DNA from: QWPN01 sp044238145
GTDB lineage: Bacteria > Planctomycetota > Planctomycetia > Pirellulales > UBA1268
Direction: 5' to 3'
Length of the DNA: 64,000 nt
NCBI GenBank assembly: GCA_044238145.1
Contig: JBIIDT010000001.1
Coordinates: forward strand, 104,528-168,527
Shown here: positions 56,930-64,000 of the stretch, piece after piece
How the letters are laid out: every line of letters begins with the position of its first letter
Numbering within the stretch: position 1 is the stretch's first letter
Program-made: the position numbers and the translations under genes
The notes under the pieces: model-generated
Told to the model about the DNA's origin: nothing
The model's database searches: none
Seen by the model: only the letters and a program-made list of their open reading frames with translations

Positions 56930-57519
56930 AGGCCGGGGAGTCGCCGGCTGGCAGGCGTGTCGGGCAGGGCGGCCCGCTCCCGGGCGTAGAACTCACGCAG
57001 TCGCCGCGTGTCGATGCCCAGTTCGCGGCGCACGTCGCCGAGTGGCCGGTCGAGCATGTCGTCCCGCACGGCGCGGTGGATGTCGCGGACGCCCATCGTG
57101 CGGCCCGCCTCGAGGCCGAGGTCGTAGGCCGCGAGGATCCGGGGCGGGATCCGGTAGGGGTGCGGATAGACGTGCGCGACGACGTACTTGAAGAACCACT
57201 CCTCGAGCCGCGACACGGCCCGCGTGCTCCCCATCGTGAATCCGATCACGAAGGCCTCGTCCTGGTCGAGCAGGCCGCGGCCGAGGAGCACGTGGATCCG
57301 GTCGTGGTGCACGAGGTCGACGGCGCCGTGGAGCCGCAGCCAGCCGCGCGGATTCTCGAACAGCCGGACGATCCAGGGAATCGCCTCGGGCGGGGCTGCG
57401 GGCAGGGTGGCGAGCACTTCGCGGAGCGTGCGGTGTTCGTCGTCGAGGCCCGGAAACCATTTCCGCCAACTGCGGACCCCGGTGTCGCCGCCGGCGGGTG
57501 GCGTGACGTTTACAACCAT
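56854..57519 (-). CDS. COQ4-like protein with an HD-x2-H-x11-E metal motif
   Basis: 221 residues, helical, no signal peptide. Residues 72-88 read H-D-R-I-H followed by 11 residues and Glu88, the exact spacing of the zinc motif of COQ4 proteins. Around it: LRLHGAVDLVHHDRIHVLLG and DEAFVIGFTMGSTRAVSRLE. The rest (WFFKYVVAHVYPHPYRIPPR, LGLEAGRTMGVRDIHRAV, VRRELGIDTRRLREFYARER) is helix-rich. COQ4 is a ubiquinone-biosynthesis factor; a role here in quinone metabolism is inference only, since planctomycetes usually make menaquinone. The last 25 codons run antisense into the deacetylase gene, so the true C-terminus is slightly uncertain. Confidence 0.7.
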   Translation of the reverse strand: MVVNVTPPAGGDTGVRSWRKWFPGLDDEHRTLREVLATLPAAPPEAIPWIVRLFENPRGWLRLHGAVDLVHHDRIHVLLGRGLLDQDEAFVIGFTMGSTRAVSRLEEWFFKYVVAHVYPHPYRIPPRILAAYDLGLEAGRTMGVRDIHRAVRDDMLDRPLGDVRRELGIDTRRLREFYARERAALPDTPASRRLPGLHASAPAANSIVAAWMSTIASRSAQ

Positions 57520-57790
57520 GGCCGCACCTCGCGGCTCTCCTGCGCCCGCCCGGGCTTGGGCGGCCGGGGATCGAGCGTGGCGGGCTCCGTCGCCCCGGCC
57601 GGGTGACCGACACCGAGGAATCCTAGGCGTGGGAACGCTGCCCAGAGGAACCCGGCGGCAAACTGCAGCGGCGCGGCCCACCGCGGGGGCGGCAGCCGAA
57701 GGGTTCTCGCGGACACTCTGGAGCGTCCGGGCGAAGAAGTTCCCGCGCCCCAACCGTTCGCGGCGGCATCGGCGCACCCGCGAAACCAAA
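57520..57790. other. region between the COQ4-like gene and tRNA-Arg
   Basis: 271 bases holding the 5' region of the COQ4-like gene, located downstream of the tRNA gene on the same strand. No gene, hairpin or clear promoter seen. Confidence 0.35.
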
Positions 57791-57864
<74 letters not shown>

Positions 57865-57957
57865 GGATACCGGACCCGCGGAAGTTTACCAGTGGGGCGG
57901 GGCGGGCAATAGCGTGCCCGCTCCGGCCGGGTTCGCGGGCGGTTTCCCCCGTGTCGC

Positions 57958-58962
57958 TCAGGCCGACCGCCGGAGCGGCGCCGGCGCGGTGCGGCTCTTG
58001 GGCCGGGCCGGATGCTCGTGGCCCTCGTCGATCCGCAGCGTCGTGGCGGCCGCGTCGGCGGCCCGCTCGCGGAGTGCCGCCAACTGCCGCGCCCGGGCCA
58101 CGTGGCCACCGATCTGCAGGAGCCCGCAGGCCCGCCCGAGGAGCATCGGCACCGTGCCGAGGGGGGCCGTGGTCACGGCGTGCCGCGCGATCTCCCAGAG
58201 GTGGGCTACCAGGGCCGGTGCGACGGCGCCGGCGGCGAGCGACCGCCAGAAGAGTTTCTCAGCAGCCAGGCCCGCGGTGAACGCGTCGTTGCGACCGCGG
58301 GCGACGCCCGCCACGACCACCGAGCCCGGCTCGAGGACGACCGTCTCGCCGGTGCAGGCGACCGCGGCCGCCAGGTCGGCATCGGCGAGCGCATCGCCGC
58401 AGGCGGTCGGGAACCCACCCAGCGCCGCGAGCAGGTCGGCCGACCAGAAGCCCGCCTGGAGCGTCGGTCCCGCGGGCCGGCGGAAGCGGGAGGCGGCGGC
58501 CAGCGACAGGCCGCGGCCGTTCTCGAGCCGCCGACCGCCGCGGGTCGTGCGGATGCCCGCGGAGACGACGCGGTTCCGATCGGCGTCGGCCACGGCCAGT
58601 GGCACGACCGCCGCCACGCCGCCGCGGGCGAAGTGGGCGAGCGGCCGCTCGGTCCAGCCGTCGGTGGCTCGCCAGCCGGCGGCCAGCACGTGGATCACGC
58701 GGCCGGTCGCCGCGGCGACGCCGGCATTGATGCAGGCTGCCAGCCCGGCGCCGCGCGGGGCGTCGATGAACCGCACCTCATCGCGGATGTTCCACGGGTC
58801 GGCGTAGTCGCAGCCCAGGGCCGCCACGACCTCGGCGCCGGCGGGCCGGTTCTCGAGCACGCTGACCAGCGTCTCCTCGAGGGCATCCACGTCGGCCGGC
58901 GTGGCCACGACGATCGACAGTTCGGGCCCGTCGGGCCCGCGAGACGGCTTCTGCATGGACAT
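57958..58962 (-). CDS. glycosyltransferase family 2-like protein
   Basis: 334 residues. The N-terminal half has a GT-A-type fold: LSIVVATPADVDALEETLVS, AEVVAALGCDYADPWNIRDE, APRGAGLAACINAGVAAATG and GRVIHVLAAGWRATDGW. The DxD motif expected after the fourth strand is not evident, so activity is uncertain. The middle has AVVPLAVADADRNRVVSAGI and QAGFWSADLLAALGGFPTAC, typical of GT2 acceptor regions. The C-terminus is helical and basic. No membrane anchor visible. No other polysaccharide gene is nearby. Confidence 0.75.
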   Translation of the reverse strand: MSMQKPSRGPDGPELSIVVATPADVDALEETLVSVLENRPAGAEVVAALGCDYADPWNIRDEVRFIDAPRGAGLAACINAGVAAATGRVIHVLAAGWRATDGWTERPLAHFARGGVAAVVPLAVADADRNRVVSAGIRTTRGGRRLENGRGLSLAAASRFRRPAGPTLQAGFWSADLLAALGGFPTACGDALADADLAAAVACTGETVVLEPGSVVVAGVARGRNDAFTAGLAAEKLFWRSLAAGAVAPALVAHLWEIARHAVTTAPLGTVPMLLGRACGLLQIGGHVARARQLAALRERAADAAATTLRIDEGHEHPARPKSRTAPAPLRRSA

Positions 58963-59044
58963 CCCCGCACGCGATCCGTGCCGCCCCCGGCGCGGACCGT
59001 CCCCCCGGACAACCCACGAACGATTCCCGACGACCGCTTCCCGG

Positions 59045-59314
59045 TCAGGCTGCGGCCCGCTGCGGCTGCAGCTCAGTGAACAGGTTCACCGTGTGGAGCA
59101 TCTCGCCTTCGGCGTCGTAGAACTGCAGCACGCCGACGTCGATGAGCCACATCGCGAACATCTCGGCCACGCGGTAGCACCGGGCCACGCAGCGGCCGCG
59201 ATCGATGCGGATGTTCTCCTGGACGTCGGCCACGTCGTCGGCCGCGGCCCCGAGGTTCAGGAAATGGCGGGAGACCAGGCCACGCACGTCCGCGGCGTTC
59301 ATGTGCAAACGCAT
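59045..59314 (-). CDS. small conserved hypothetical protein (89 aa)
   Basis: 89 residues beginning at ATG 59314. MRLHMNAADVRGLVSRHFL, NLGAAADDVADVQENIRIDR and CVARCYRVAEMFAMWLIDVG are visible; the C-terminal VLQFYDAEGEMLHTVNLF looks like a beta hairpin. It has no membrane segment. The compact, well-formed pattern of charged and hydrophobic residues supports a real gene, but no family is recognised. Function unknown. Confidence 0.65.
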   Translation of the reverse strand: MRLHMNAADVRGLVSRHFLNLGAAADDVADVQENIRIDRGRCVARCYRVAEMFAMWLIDVGVLQFYDAEGEMLHTVNLFTELQPQRAAA

Positions 59315-59567
59315 GAAGGGCAACCTCCTGTTGCGGTCTATCGAGCGACTTCCTGTCGATCGGGCCGAGGACCTTACTCGGGAGCGGCCGGCGGCGAAAG
59401 GCTGATTTCGCCAGAGCCGACGCCATCCCGGGCCGCGGTCGGGCCCGCCACCATGGAGAAGGATCGGCCCGTCCGGCGTCGGGCGATGATCGGGGCGTCT
59501 GCCAGTCGCCCATCCCGCACGATCCGCCGGGTCGCCCCAGACTGCCCGCATCGCCCCGGCACGCGAA
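59315..59567. other. gap between the 89-aa gene and the lipoate-ligase-like gene
   Basis: 253 bases. No gene, promoter or repeat recognised. Both flanking genes point left, so the region probably holds the promoter of the 89-aa gene. Confidence 0.3.
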
Positions 59568-60362
59568 TCAGGGCAGCCGCCCGGTCCAGTCCGCATCGGC
59601 GTAGCGGTCGCGGACGAGCCGGGCCACCCGATCCTGCGGCCAGGCGGTCTCCACCCGCGTGGCCCCGAAGGCGTTCCGGACAGCGGCCGCGAGCCGGTCC
59701 GGGCCGAGGCCGAGGTTCGCGAGGAAGGCGGCGTGAGGCCGGCCGTCGCGGTAGCCCGGCTCGCGGGGCGGGTGCCGGAGGACGCGGCCGACGAGGTCGA
59801 GATCGAAGGCGTCGAGCAGCGTGCCATGGTAGAGCACGCCGTGCCGCCGCACCCGCAGGGCGTTGCCCGAGATCTTCCGCTCGACGCCCGCCGCGACGAC
59901 CGCGAGGTCGCTCGATCCGCGCCGCACGACGTCGCGGCCCGCCGCCCGCAGCGCCGTGGCGAGCGGGTCGAGCATCGCGGCGTGGATCGCGTCGACCGCC
60001 GGGGCTCCGGCGGGATGGTGGACGACGACCGACCACATCAGGCAGCCCGGCCCGAGCACGACCGAGAGCCCGCCGCTCGGACGGCGGATGACCTGCACCC
60101 CGTGGGCCGCGCAGGCGTCGAGGTCGATCTCCTCGGCCGTGCGGCTCGAGGAACCGAGCACGACGGTCGGCGTGGCGGCCATCCAGGTGCGGACGACGAC
60201 GCCCGTGCGGAGCCCCTCGTGGGCCTCCTCCAGCAGCGCCTCGTCGAGCGCGAGCTGCTCGGCGACGCCGCCCGGGGCCGCCTTCAGCCAGGCGGCCCGC
60301 GGCGGAGTCGCGACGGCCGGATCGTCGCCATGCGGTTCGGAAGCGGTGCTGCTTGGACGCAC
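59568..60362 (-). CDS. lipoate-protein ligase/biotin ligase-fold protein
   Basis: 264 residues, BPL/LplA fold. Motifs: AEQLALDEALLEEAHEG, VRTWMAATPTVVLGSSS, VQVIRRPSGGLSVVLGPGCL with the RRxSGG loop, and VERKISGNALRVRRHGVLYH with the essential Lys-x-Ser-Gly-x-Ala motif, then GTLLDAFDLDLVGRVLRHPP. These enzymes attach or transfer lipoate or octanoate to carrier proteins; which of the two is not clear. The N-terminal 20 residues before AAWLKAAPGG may be non-native: ATG 60362 overlaps the divergent promoter region. The HEAT protein gene is divergent. Confidence 0.82.
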   Translation of the reverse strand: MRPSSTASEPHGDDPAVATPPRAAWLKAAPGGVAEQLALDEALLEEAHEGLRTGVVVRTWMAATPTVVLGSSSRTAEEIDLDACAAHGVQVIRRPSGGLSVVLGPGCLMWSVVVHHPAGAPAVDAIHAAMLDPLATALRAAGRDVVRRGSSDLAVVAAGVERKISGNALRVRRHGVLYHGTLLDAFDLDLVGRVLRHPPREPGYRDGRPHAAFLANLGLGPDRLAAAVRNAFGATRVETAWPQDRVARLVRDRYADADWTGRLP

Positions 60363-60381
60363 GGGAAGATGCCCCTAGACT
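60353..60381 (+). promoter_or_regulatory. candidate sigma-70-type promoter for the HEAT/ferritin unit
   Basis: TTGGAC (60353-60358), a 17-base spacer, TAGACT (60376-60381), 58 bases before ATG 60439. It overlaps the start of the divergent lipoate-ligase gene. Confidence 0.5.
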
Positions 60382-60438
60382 TTGCGGACGCGACCGGGTG
60401 ACCGGACGCATGCCCGCGCCCCAGGATACCGCCCCCGC

Positions 60439-61476
60439 ATGGCCGACACCCCGCGCCGCACCCTCGCACCCGACGACGCGCTGCCGCCGGTCGAGCCGCC
60501 GAGCGCGGCCTTCCTCGTGCAGCTGTTCCTGGTGCCGGCGGTCATCGTCGCCATCATCGTCTTCGTGTGGCTGTCCTTCCACTGGCTCGCCCAGCTCGGC
60601 AACGATCCCGAGGGCTACGTCAAGACGCTCCGCCGCAACAACGAGGGGCGTTGGCAGGCCGCGTTGAACTTCGCCAACGACCTTCGCGACCGCGGCCCGC
60701 GAGGCCAGGCCCTGAAGGCGGACGTCGGTCTCGCCAAGGAGCTCGGCAGCATCCTCGCCGACGAGGTGGCCTCCGGGCGGCCGAAGGCGGCGGGCTACGC
60801 CGGCGAGCAATCGCAGACGCTGTGCGGCTACCTGTGCCGCGCGCTCGGCGAGTTCGCCGTCCCCGAGGCCGCCGAGCCGCTCGTCGCCCGGGCGGCCGAC
60901 GTGTCCGACCCACGCACGGCCCAGGCCGCCGTGGAGGCCCTCGCGGTGCTGGCCGACAACCTTGGCGCCACCGGCCGGGAGTTCGCCGACCCCGCGGCGG
61001 TGTCGCAGGTGATCCTCGCGGCCGCCGACAGCCAGGATGTGGCGCTGCGGTCGCGGGCCGCCTACGCGCTCGGGGTCGTGGGGGGCAGCGGGGCCCCGGC
61101 CCGGCTCCAGGCGCTGCTCGGCGACGTCGACGACAACGTGCGGTTCAACGCCGCGGTGGCCCTGGCGCGGCGGCACGATCCGGCCGCCTGGGACGTGCTC
61201 GCCGAGATGATCGCGTTGCCCGACGTGGAGGCGGCGGCGGGTGACGATGCGGCCCAGTCGCAGCGGTACAAGCGGGCGCTCGTGGCGATCAACGGGCTCA
61301 AGGCCGTGGGCCTGCTCGTGGACGGCATTCGCGGGCCGCCCCCCGCGGCGATCGTCGGCCAGGTCGCGGCCCTCCGCAAGGATCCGGTGCCCGACGTGCG
61401 CGCCGCCGCCACGGCGCTCGCCGCCAAGATCGAACGCCTATCCGATTCTTCGTCTTCACCCCCCCAGGAGCAATGA
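60439..61476 (+). CDS. membrane-anchored HEAT-repeat protein
   Basis: 345 residues. A cytoplasmic N-terminus (about 28 residues) and one membrane helix (LVQLFLVPAVIVAIIVFVWL). The rest is helical repeats: YVKTLRRNNEGRWQAALNFA, LCRALGEFAVPEAAEPLVAR, RTAQAAVEALAVLADNLGAT, ALRSRAAYALGVVGGSGAP and VRFNAAVALARRHDPAAWDV. The latter are HEAT-type alpha-hairpins. Such proteins are scaffolds that bind partner proteins. The stop overlaps the ferritin-like gene start (ATGA), so the two proteins may act together. Confidence 0.85.
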   Translation: MADTPRRTLAPDDALPPVEPPSAAFLVQLFLVPAVIVAIIVFVWLSFHWLAQLGNDPEGYVKTLRRNNEGRWQAALNFANDLRDRGPRGQALKADVGLAKELGSILADEVASGRPKAAGYAGEQSQTLCGYLCRALGEFAVPEAAEPLVARAADVSDPRTAQAAVEALAVLADNLGATGREFADPAAVSQVILAAADSQDVALRSRAAYALGVVGGSGAPARLQALLGDVDDNVRFNAAVALARRHDPAAWDVLAEMIALPDVEAAAGDDAAQSQRYKRALVAINGLKAVGLLVDGIRGPPPAAIVGQVAALRKDPVPDVRAAATALAAKIERLSDSSSSPPQEQ

Positions 61477-61943
61477 CCGCCATGGCCGCCACCACGAAGC
61501 AGACGATCGACCTTCTCCTCGAGAGCTACGCGATGGAGCTCGAGACCGTGCTCAACTACCTCGCCAACAGCGTCAACCTCGACGGCGTGCGGGCCGAGGA
61601 GATCAAGAAGTCGCTCGGGGCCGACGTGCCCGGCGAGATCGCCCACGCCCAGCAGTTGGCCAACCGCATCAAGCAGATCGGCGGCCAGATCCCCGGTTCC
61701 AAGGCGCTCGGGGCGATGCTCGGCAAGCAGATTCAGCCGGTCACCGACACCACCGACGTCGTCGGCGTGATCAAGAGCGTGATCGCCGCCGAGGAGGCGG
61801 CCTGCGCCCAGTACAAGAAGGTCATCAAGGCGGTCGAGGGGGAGGACTACGTGACGCAGGACATGTGCATCCGCCTCCTGGCCGACGAGGAGGAGCACCT
61901 GGTGCAGTTCAAAGGCTTCCTCAAGGAATACACGACGGGCTGA
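61473..61943 (+). CDS. ferritin-like diiron protein (bacterioferritin/Dps type)
   Basis: 156 residues forming a four-helix bundle. Helix signatures: TIDLLLESYAMELETVLNYL, EEIKKSLGADVPGEIAHAQQ with an ExxH motif, VIAAEEAACAQYKKVIKAVE and CIRLLADEEEHLVQFKGFL with a second ExxH (EEEH). This is the iron-ligand arrangement of ferritin-like proteins. It probably stores or oxidises iron, or is a rubrerythrin-like peroxidase without the rubredoxin part. ATG 61482 (MAATTKQTIDLL) is a plausible alternative start that loses the ATGA overlap. Confidence 0.85.
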   Translation: MTAMAATTKQTIDLLLESYAMELETVLNYLANSVNLDGVRAEEIKKSLGADVPGEIAHAQQLANRIKQIGGQIPGSKALGAMLGKQIQPVTDTTDVVGVIKSVIAAEEAACAQYKKVIKAVEGEDYVTQDMCIRLLADEEEHLVQFKGFLKEYTTG

Positions 61944-62075
61944 ACCGGATGAGGGCGGCAGGCCACGGCGCGACGGTGAGGTCGGGCCGTGGCCGCGAAA
62001 CACCGTTGCCCGCCGCCGGAGCCGCTGTCTCGGGCCGCCCGATCCCCCGGCTCGCGCCGGGGGCTTCATGGGTCG

Positions 62076-62945
62076 ATGGGCAGCGTGATCCAGCCAAACG
62101 AGGTGGCATCCGGGCCTCATCGCGAGGCGGAGCAATTTTTTGAAAAATACTTCCGCCTGGCCCCGTCCTTCTTCGTGGGTGACGGTGTCGGAGCCGTCAC
62201 GGACCTCCTCCGGGACGCTCGGGCCATGGATTCCGCCGTACGGATCGGCTGGGAAGACGCCGTCCAGCGGGTCGTGGAGGCCGACCGCCAGGATCGCTGG
62301 CAGACCCGGGCCGCGTTCGCCTATCCCGCGCTCGTGTGCCTGCTCGCGGCCCTCGGCATCTGGTGGCTCGGCCGTTCGGGTTTTCCGCACGAGGGCTTGA
62401 TCGTGTCGCCCACCGGGCCGGCGGCTGCCGACCGGACGATCCCCACCGGGCGGTTTCTGCGGTCGATCGGCTGGCCGGCAGCCGGCGGCTGCGTCGCGCT
62501 GGCGGCCGCCGCCGTGTGGTGGTGCCGCACGCGCAACCGGCCGCGGCAGTCGGGGCGACACGAGGCGCTTGCCTGCGAGGTGCGGGCCGCGGCCACGGCG
62601 GCCGGCCTTTCGTCGGCGGACGAGGAGCGGCTCGTGGGTGAGGTCTGTGGGGCCGTGGCAACCCGTCGCGCGGCCGGCTCCGGCCCGCCGCCGCTCGCCG
62701 CGCTTGCCGGGTCGCTTCCCGATCCGCTCGAGCGGGCCGAGGCCCTGCGGGCGACCGCCGATTTCTACTGGCTGCTCGACGAACGGTGTCGCCGCCGGCG
62801 GCGGTGGCTGTTGCCGATCTGCGGCATCCTCACCGCCGGGTTTCTCGTGCTGCTCTACGGCGTCGCGATGTTCGGCCCGCTCGCCGAGTTCATGAACACG
62901 ATCGCCACGCGGCCCCCCGTCGGCCCCGGGAGCGGCACGCCATGA
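62076..62945 (+). CDS. short GspF-like membrane protein
   Basis: 289 residues. N-terminal cytoplasmic helices (GPHREAEQFFEKYFRLAPSF, AVTDLLRDARAMDSAVRIGW), a membrane pair about residues 80-160 (FAYPALVCLLAALGIWWLG, GWPAAGGCVALAAAAVWWC), a second helical cytoplasmic part (LACEVRAAATAAGLSSADEE) and a C-terminal membrane helix (LLPICGILTAGFLVLLYGVA) ending FGPLAEFMNTI. The layout matches the GspF/PilC fold, but the sequence is degenerate. It overlaps the next gene's start by four bases (ATGA), so it belongs to a GspF-like cluster at the window edge. Confidence 0.65.
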   Translation: MGSVIQPNEVASGPHREAEQFFEKYFRLAPSFFVGDGVGAVTDLLRDARAMDSAVRIGWEDAVQRVVEADRQDRWQTRAAFAYPALVCLLAALGIWWLGRSGFPHEGLIVSPTGPAAADRTIPTGRFLRSIGWPAAGGCVALAAAAVWWCRTRNRPRQSGRHEALACEVRAAATAAGLSSADEERLVGEVCGAVATRRAAGSGPPPLAALAGSLPDPLERAEALRATADFYWLLDERCRRRRRWLLPICGILTAGFLVLLYGVAMFGPLAEFMNTIATRPPVGPGSGTP

Positions 62946-63835
62946 TGCCCGACTCGCTCGTCCGCCGGCACGTCACCGAGGCGCTTGCCCGTCACGCTTC
63001 CGCCGCAACCGTGATCCGCGCCGTCGCGGCGGAACTCGGCCCGCGCGCGGGCCGGCCGTGGCTGGCGATGGCCGACGCGCTCGCCCGCGGCGACGTGGCT
63101 TTGGGCACGGCGGCGGCGGCCCGCGATCCCGCCTGCTGGATGCCGCTGTTCTCGACCCCGGCGGGCGACCCGCGGCTCTGGGGCCGGATCGTCGCGGCGG
63201 CCGGCGCGCCGCGCGGCAGCCCGGAGCCGGCCTGGGTCATGTTGCTCGCCGCGCTCGGCATGGTCAGCCTGCCGTTGGCCGTCCTCTTCGGCATGTCGTT
63301 CCTGGCCGTGCCGCTGTTCGATAAGTCCTTTGAAGACTTCGGCATGGAGCTGCCCTTGATCACCCAGTGGGCGATGGCGAGCGCCCGATTCATGCAGACG
63401 ATCTGGAAGCCGCTCGTGCTCACGGTTCTGCTCGTCGCCGCGGGCTGGGCGCTGACGCGCTGGTGGGTGCGGCGCGGATCGCACGTGGCGGCCGCATTCA
63501 CGCGGCATCTCGCCCGGCTCGTGGAGGCGGGTGTGCCGCAGGACGAGTCGCTCGAACTCGCCGCGCGGGCGGTGCAGGTCTCGCTGGTGAGTCCGGCCCG
63601 GCCGCGGCGGCCGCTGACGCACGCCGCGGTCGCGGCGCTCGCCTACGACCCACTGGTGGCCGGCGGCCTCCTCGATGCCGTGGCCGAGTGCCACGCGCTG
63701 CGGGCCGTCGGCGGCACGGCCGCGGCCGGCAACCTGTTTGGGACCGTGGCATACGTGGCCGTCGCCGTGATCGTGGCGTTCTACATCATCGCGCTGTTCA
63801 TGCCGCTGATCCGGCTGATCAACGACCTCAGCTGA
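62942..63835 (+). CDS. GspF/PilC-family protein
   Basis: 297 residues. Two cytoplasmic T2SSF-like parts, seen as VTEALARHASAATVIRAVAA at the start and FTRHLARLVEAGVPQDESLE, LAARAVQVSLVS in the second half, the latter matching the L..L...G.P...SL..A consensus. Membrane segments: WVMLLAALGMVSLPLAVLFG, KPLVLTVLLVAAGWALTRWW and a C-terminal FGTVAYVAVAVIVAFYIIAL ending FMPLIRLINDLS, the classical GspF end. It is coupled to the preceding gene. Confidence 0.8.
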   Translation: MMPDSLVRRHVTEALARHASAATVIRAVAAELGPRAGRPWLAMADALARGDVALGTAAAARDPACWMPLFSTPAGDPRLWGRIVAAAGAPRGSPEPAWVMLLAALGMVSLPLAVLFGMSFLAVPLFDKSFEDFGMELPLITQWAMASARFMQTIWKPLVLTVLLVAAGWALTRWWVRRGSHVAAAFTRHLARLVEAGVPQDESLELAARAVQVSLVSPARPRRPLTHAAVAALAYDPLVAGGLLDAVAECHALRAVGGTAAAGNLFGTVAYVAVAVIVAFYIIALFMPLIRLINDLS

Positions 63836-63858
63836 CCGACCCTGTCGAGGACGTGCAC

Positions 63859-64000
63859 GTGTTTCGCCTGCCTACACCCCGCGCGATCTGGAGAAGCCTG
63901 CCGGGCCGCTGGGCGAGCCGCGTCGAGTCGGCGCAGGCGGCCACGCTCCTCGCCGCCTGCCGCGCGCTCGACGTGACGCCGGCCCCGCTGCTCGAGGCCT
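63859..64000 (+). CDS. N-terminal fragment of a probable third GspF-like protein
   Basis: GTG 63859 (or GTG 63853) starts a frame that runs off the right edge; 47 residues are visible: RLPTPRAIWRSLPGRWASRV, QAATLLAACRALDVTPAPLL and so on. The LAACRALDVTPAPLLEA segment resembles the T2SSF N-terminal helix (L..L...G.P...AL). The identification is tentative because only the first helices are visible. Confidence 0.5.
   Translation, partial: MFRLPTPRAIWRSLPGRWASRVESAQAATLLAACRALDVTPAPLLEA

Overview
The window is high-GC bacterial chromosome with about 60 densely packed protein genes on both strands, one tRNA gene, and no rRNA, CRISPR array, transposase or phage gene. The gene content points to a planctomycete, probably of the Pirellulales type. 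The grounds are secreted PQQ-like beta-propeller proteins, SUMF1-fold proteins, an SGNH hydrolase fused to a DUF1080 (3-keto-disaccharide hydrolase) domain, PEP-CTERM sorting signals, a PurS-PurL fusion, many Ala/Pro-rich secreted proteins and short GspF-like proteins. This assignment comes from family knowledge; no marker gene was compared.

Layout. 1-6.3 kb: the end of one gene, small unknowns, a PEP-CTERM SUMF1-fold protein, a SIMPL protein, and an overlapping rhodanese / response regulator / histidine kinase operon. 6.3-13.4 kb: a leftward operon of secreted proteins (SUMF1-fold, two beta-propellers, SGNH-DUF1080), with a repeat element inserted in frame in the last gene. 13.5-20.6 kb: smpB, a KtrBA-type potassium system, a third beta-propeller protein, a Coa1-like lipoprotein and a DKNYY lipoprotein. 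20.7-26.2 kb: a histidine kinase, purH, trpC, a response regulator and an epimerase. 26.4-32.1 kb: an acetyltransferase-like protein, a YgiQ radical SAM protein, a PDZ protein and cysC. 32.1-36.5 kb: the transglutaminase / alpha-E / permuted ATP-grasp / Anbu cluster. 36.5-38.5 kb: a structured intergenic region with a second copy of the repeat, then the primary sigma factor gene. 39-43.6 kb: a zinc-ribbon membrane protein, a quinone oxidoreductase, a vWA protein, a SAF-domain protein and a lipoprotein. 43.7-48.2 kb: tyrA-purL-purQ. 48.3-57.5 kb: a GspF-like protein, a HEAT protein, a polytopic membrane protein, an SLC13 permease, carbonic anhydrase, a methyltransferase, a PEP-CTERM serine protease, an HDAC-like deacetylase and a COQ4-like protein. 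57.8-64 kb: tRNA-Arg(CCG), a glycosyltransferase-like protein, a lipoate-ligase-like protein, a HEAT membrane protein, a ferritin-like protein and three GspF-like genes, the last cut by the window edge.

Most unusual signals. (1) Two copies of an interspersed palindromic element of about 130-140 bp differ by compensatory base changes. One copy lies in frame inside a predicted signal peptide. (2) A second hairpin-rich block sits next to the second copy. (3) A protein carries the exact HD-x2-H-x11-E metal motif of COQ4. (4) The amidoligase/Anbu cluster is complete. All start sites and functions are read from sequence alone.
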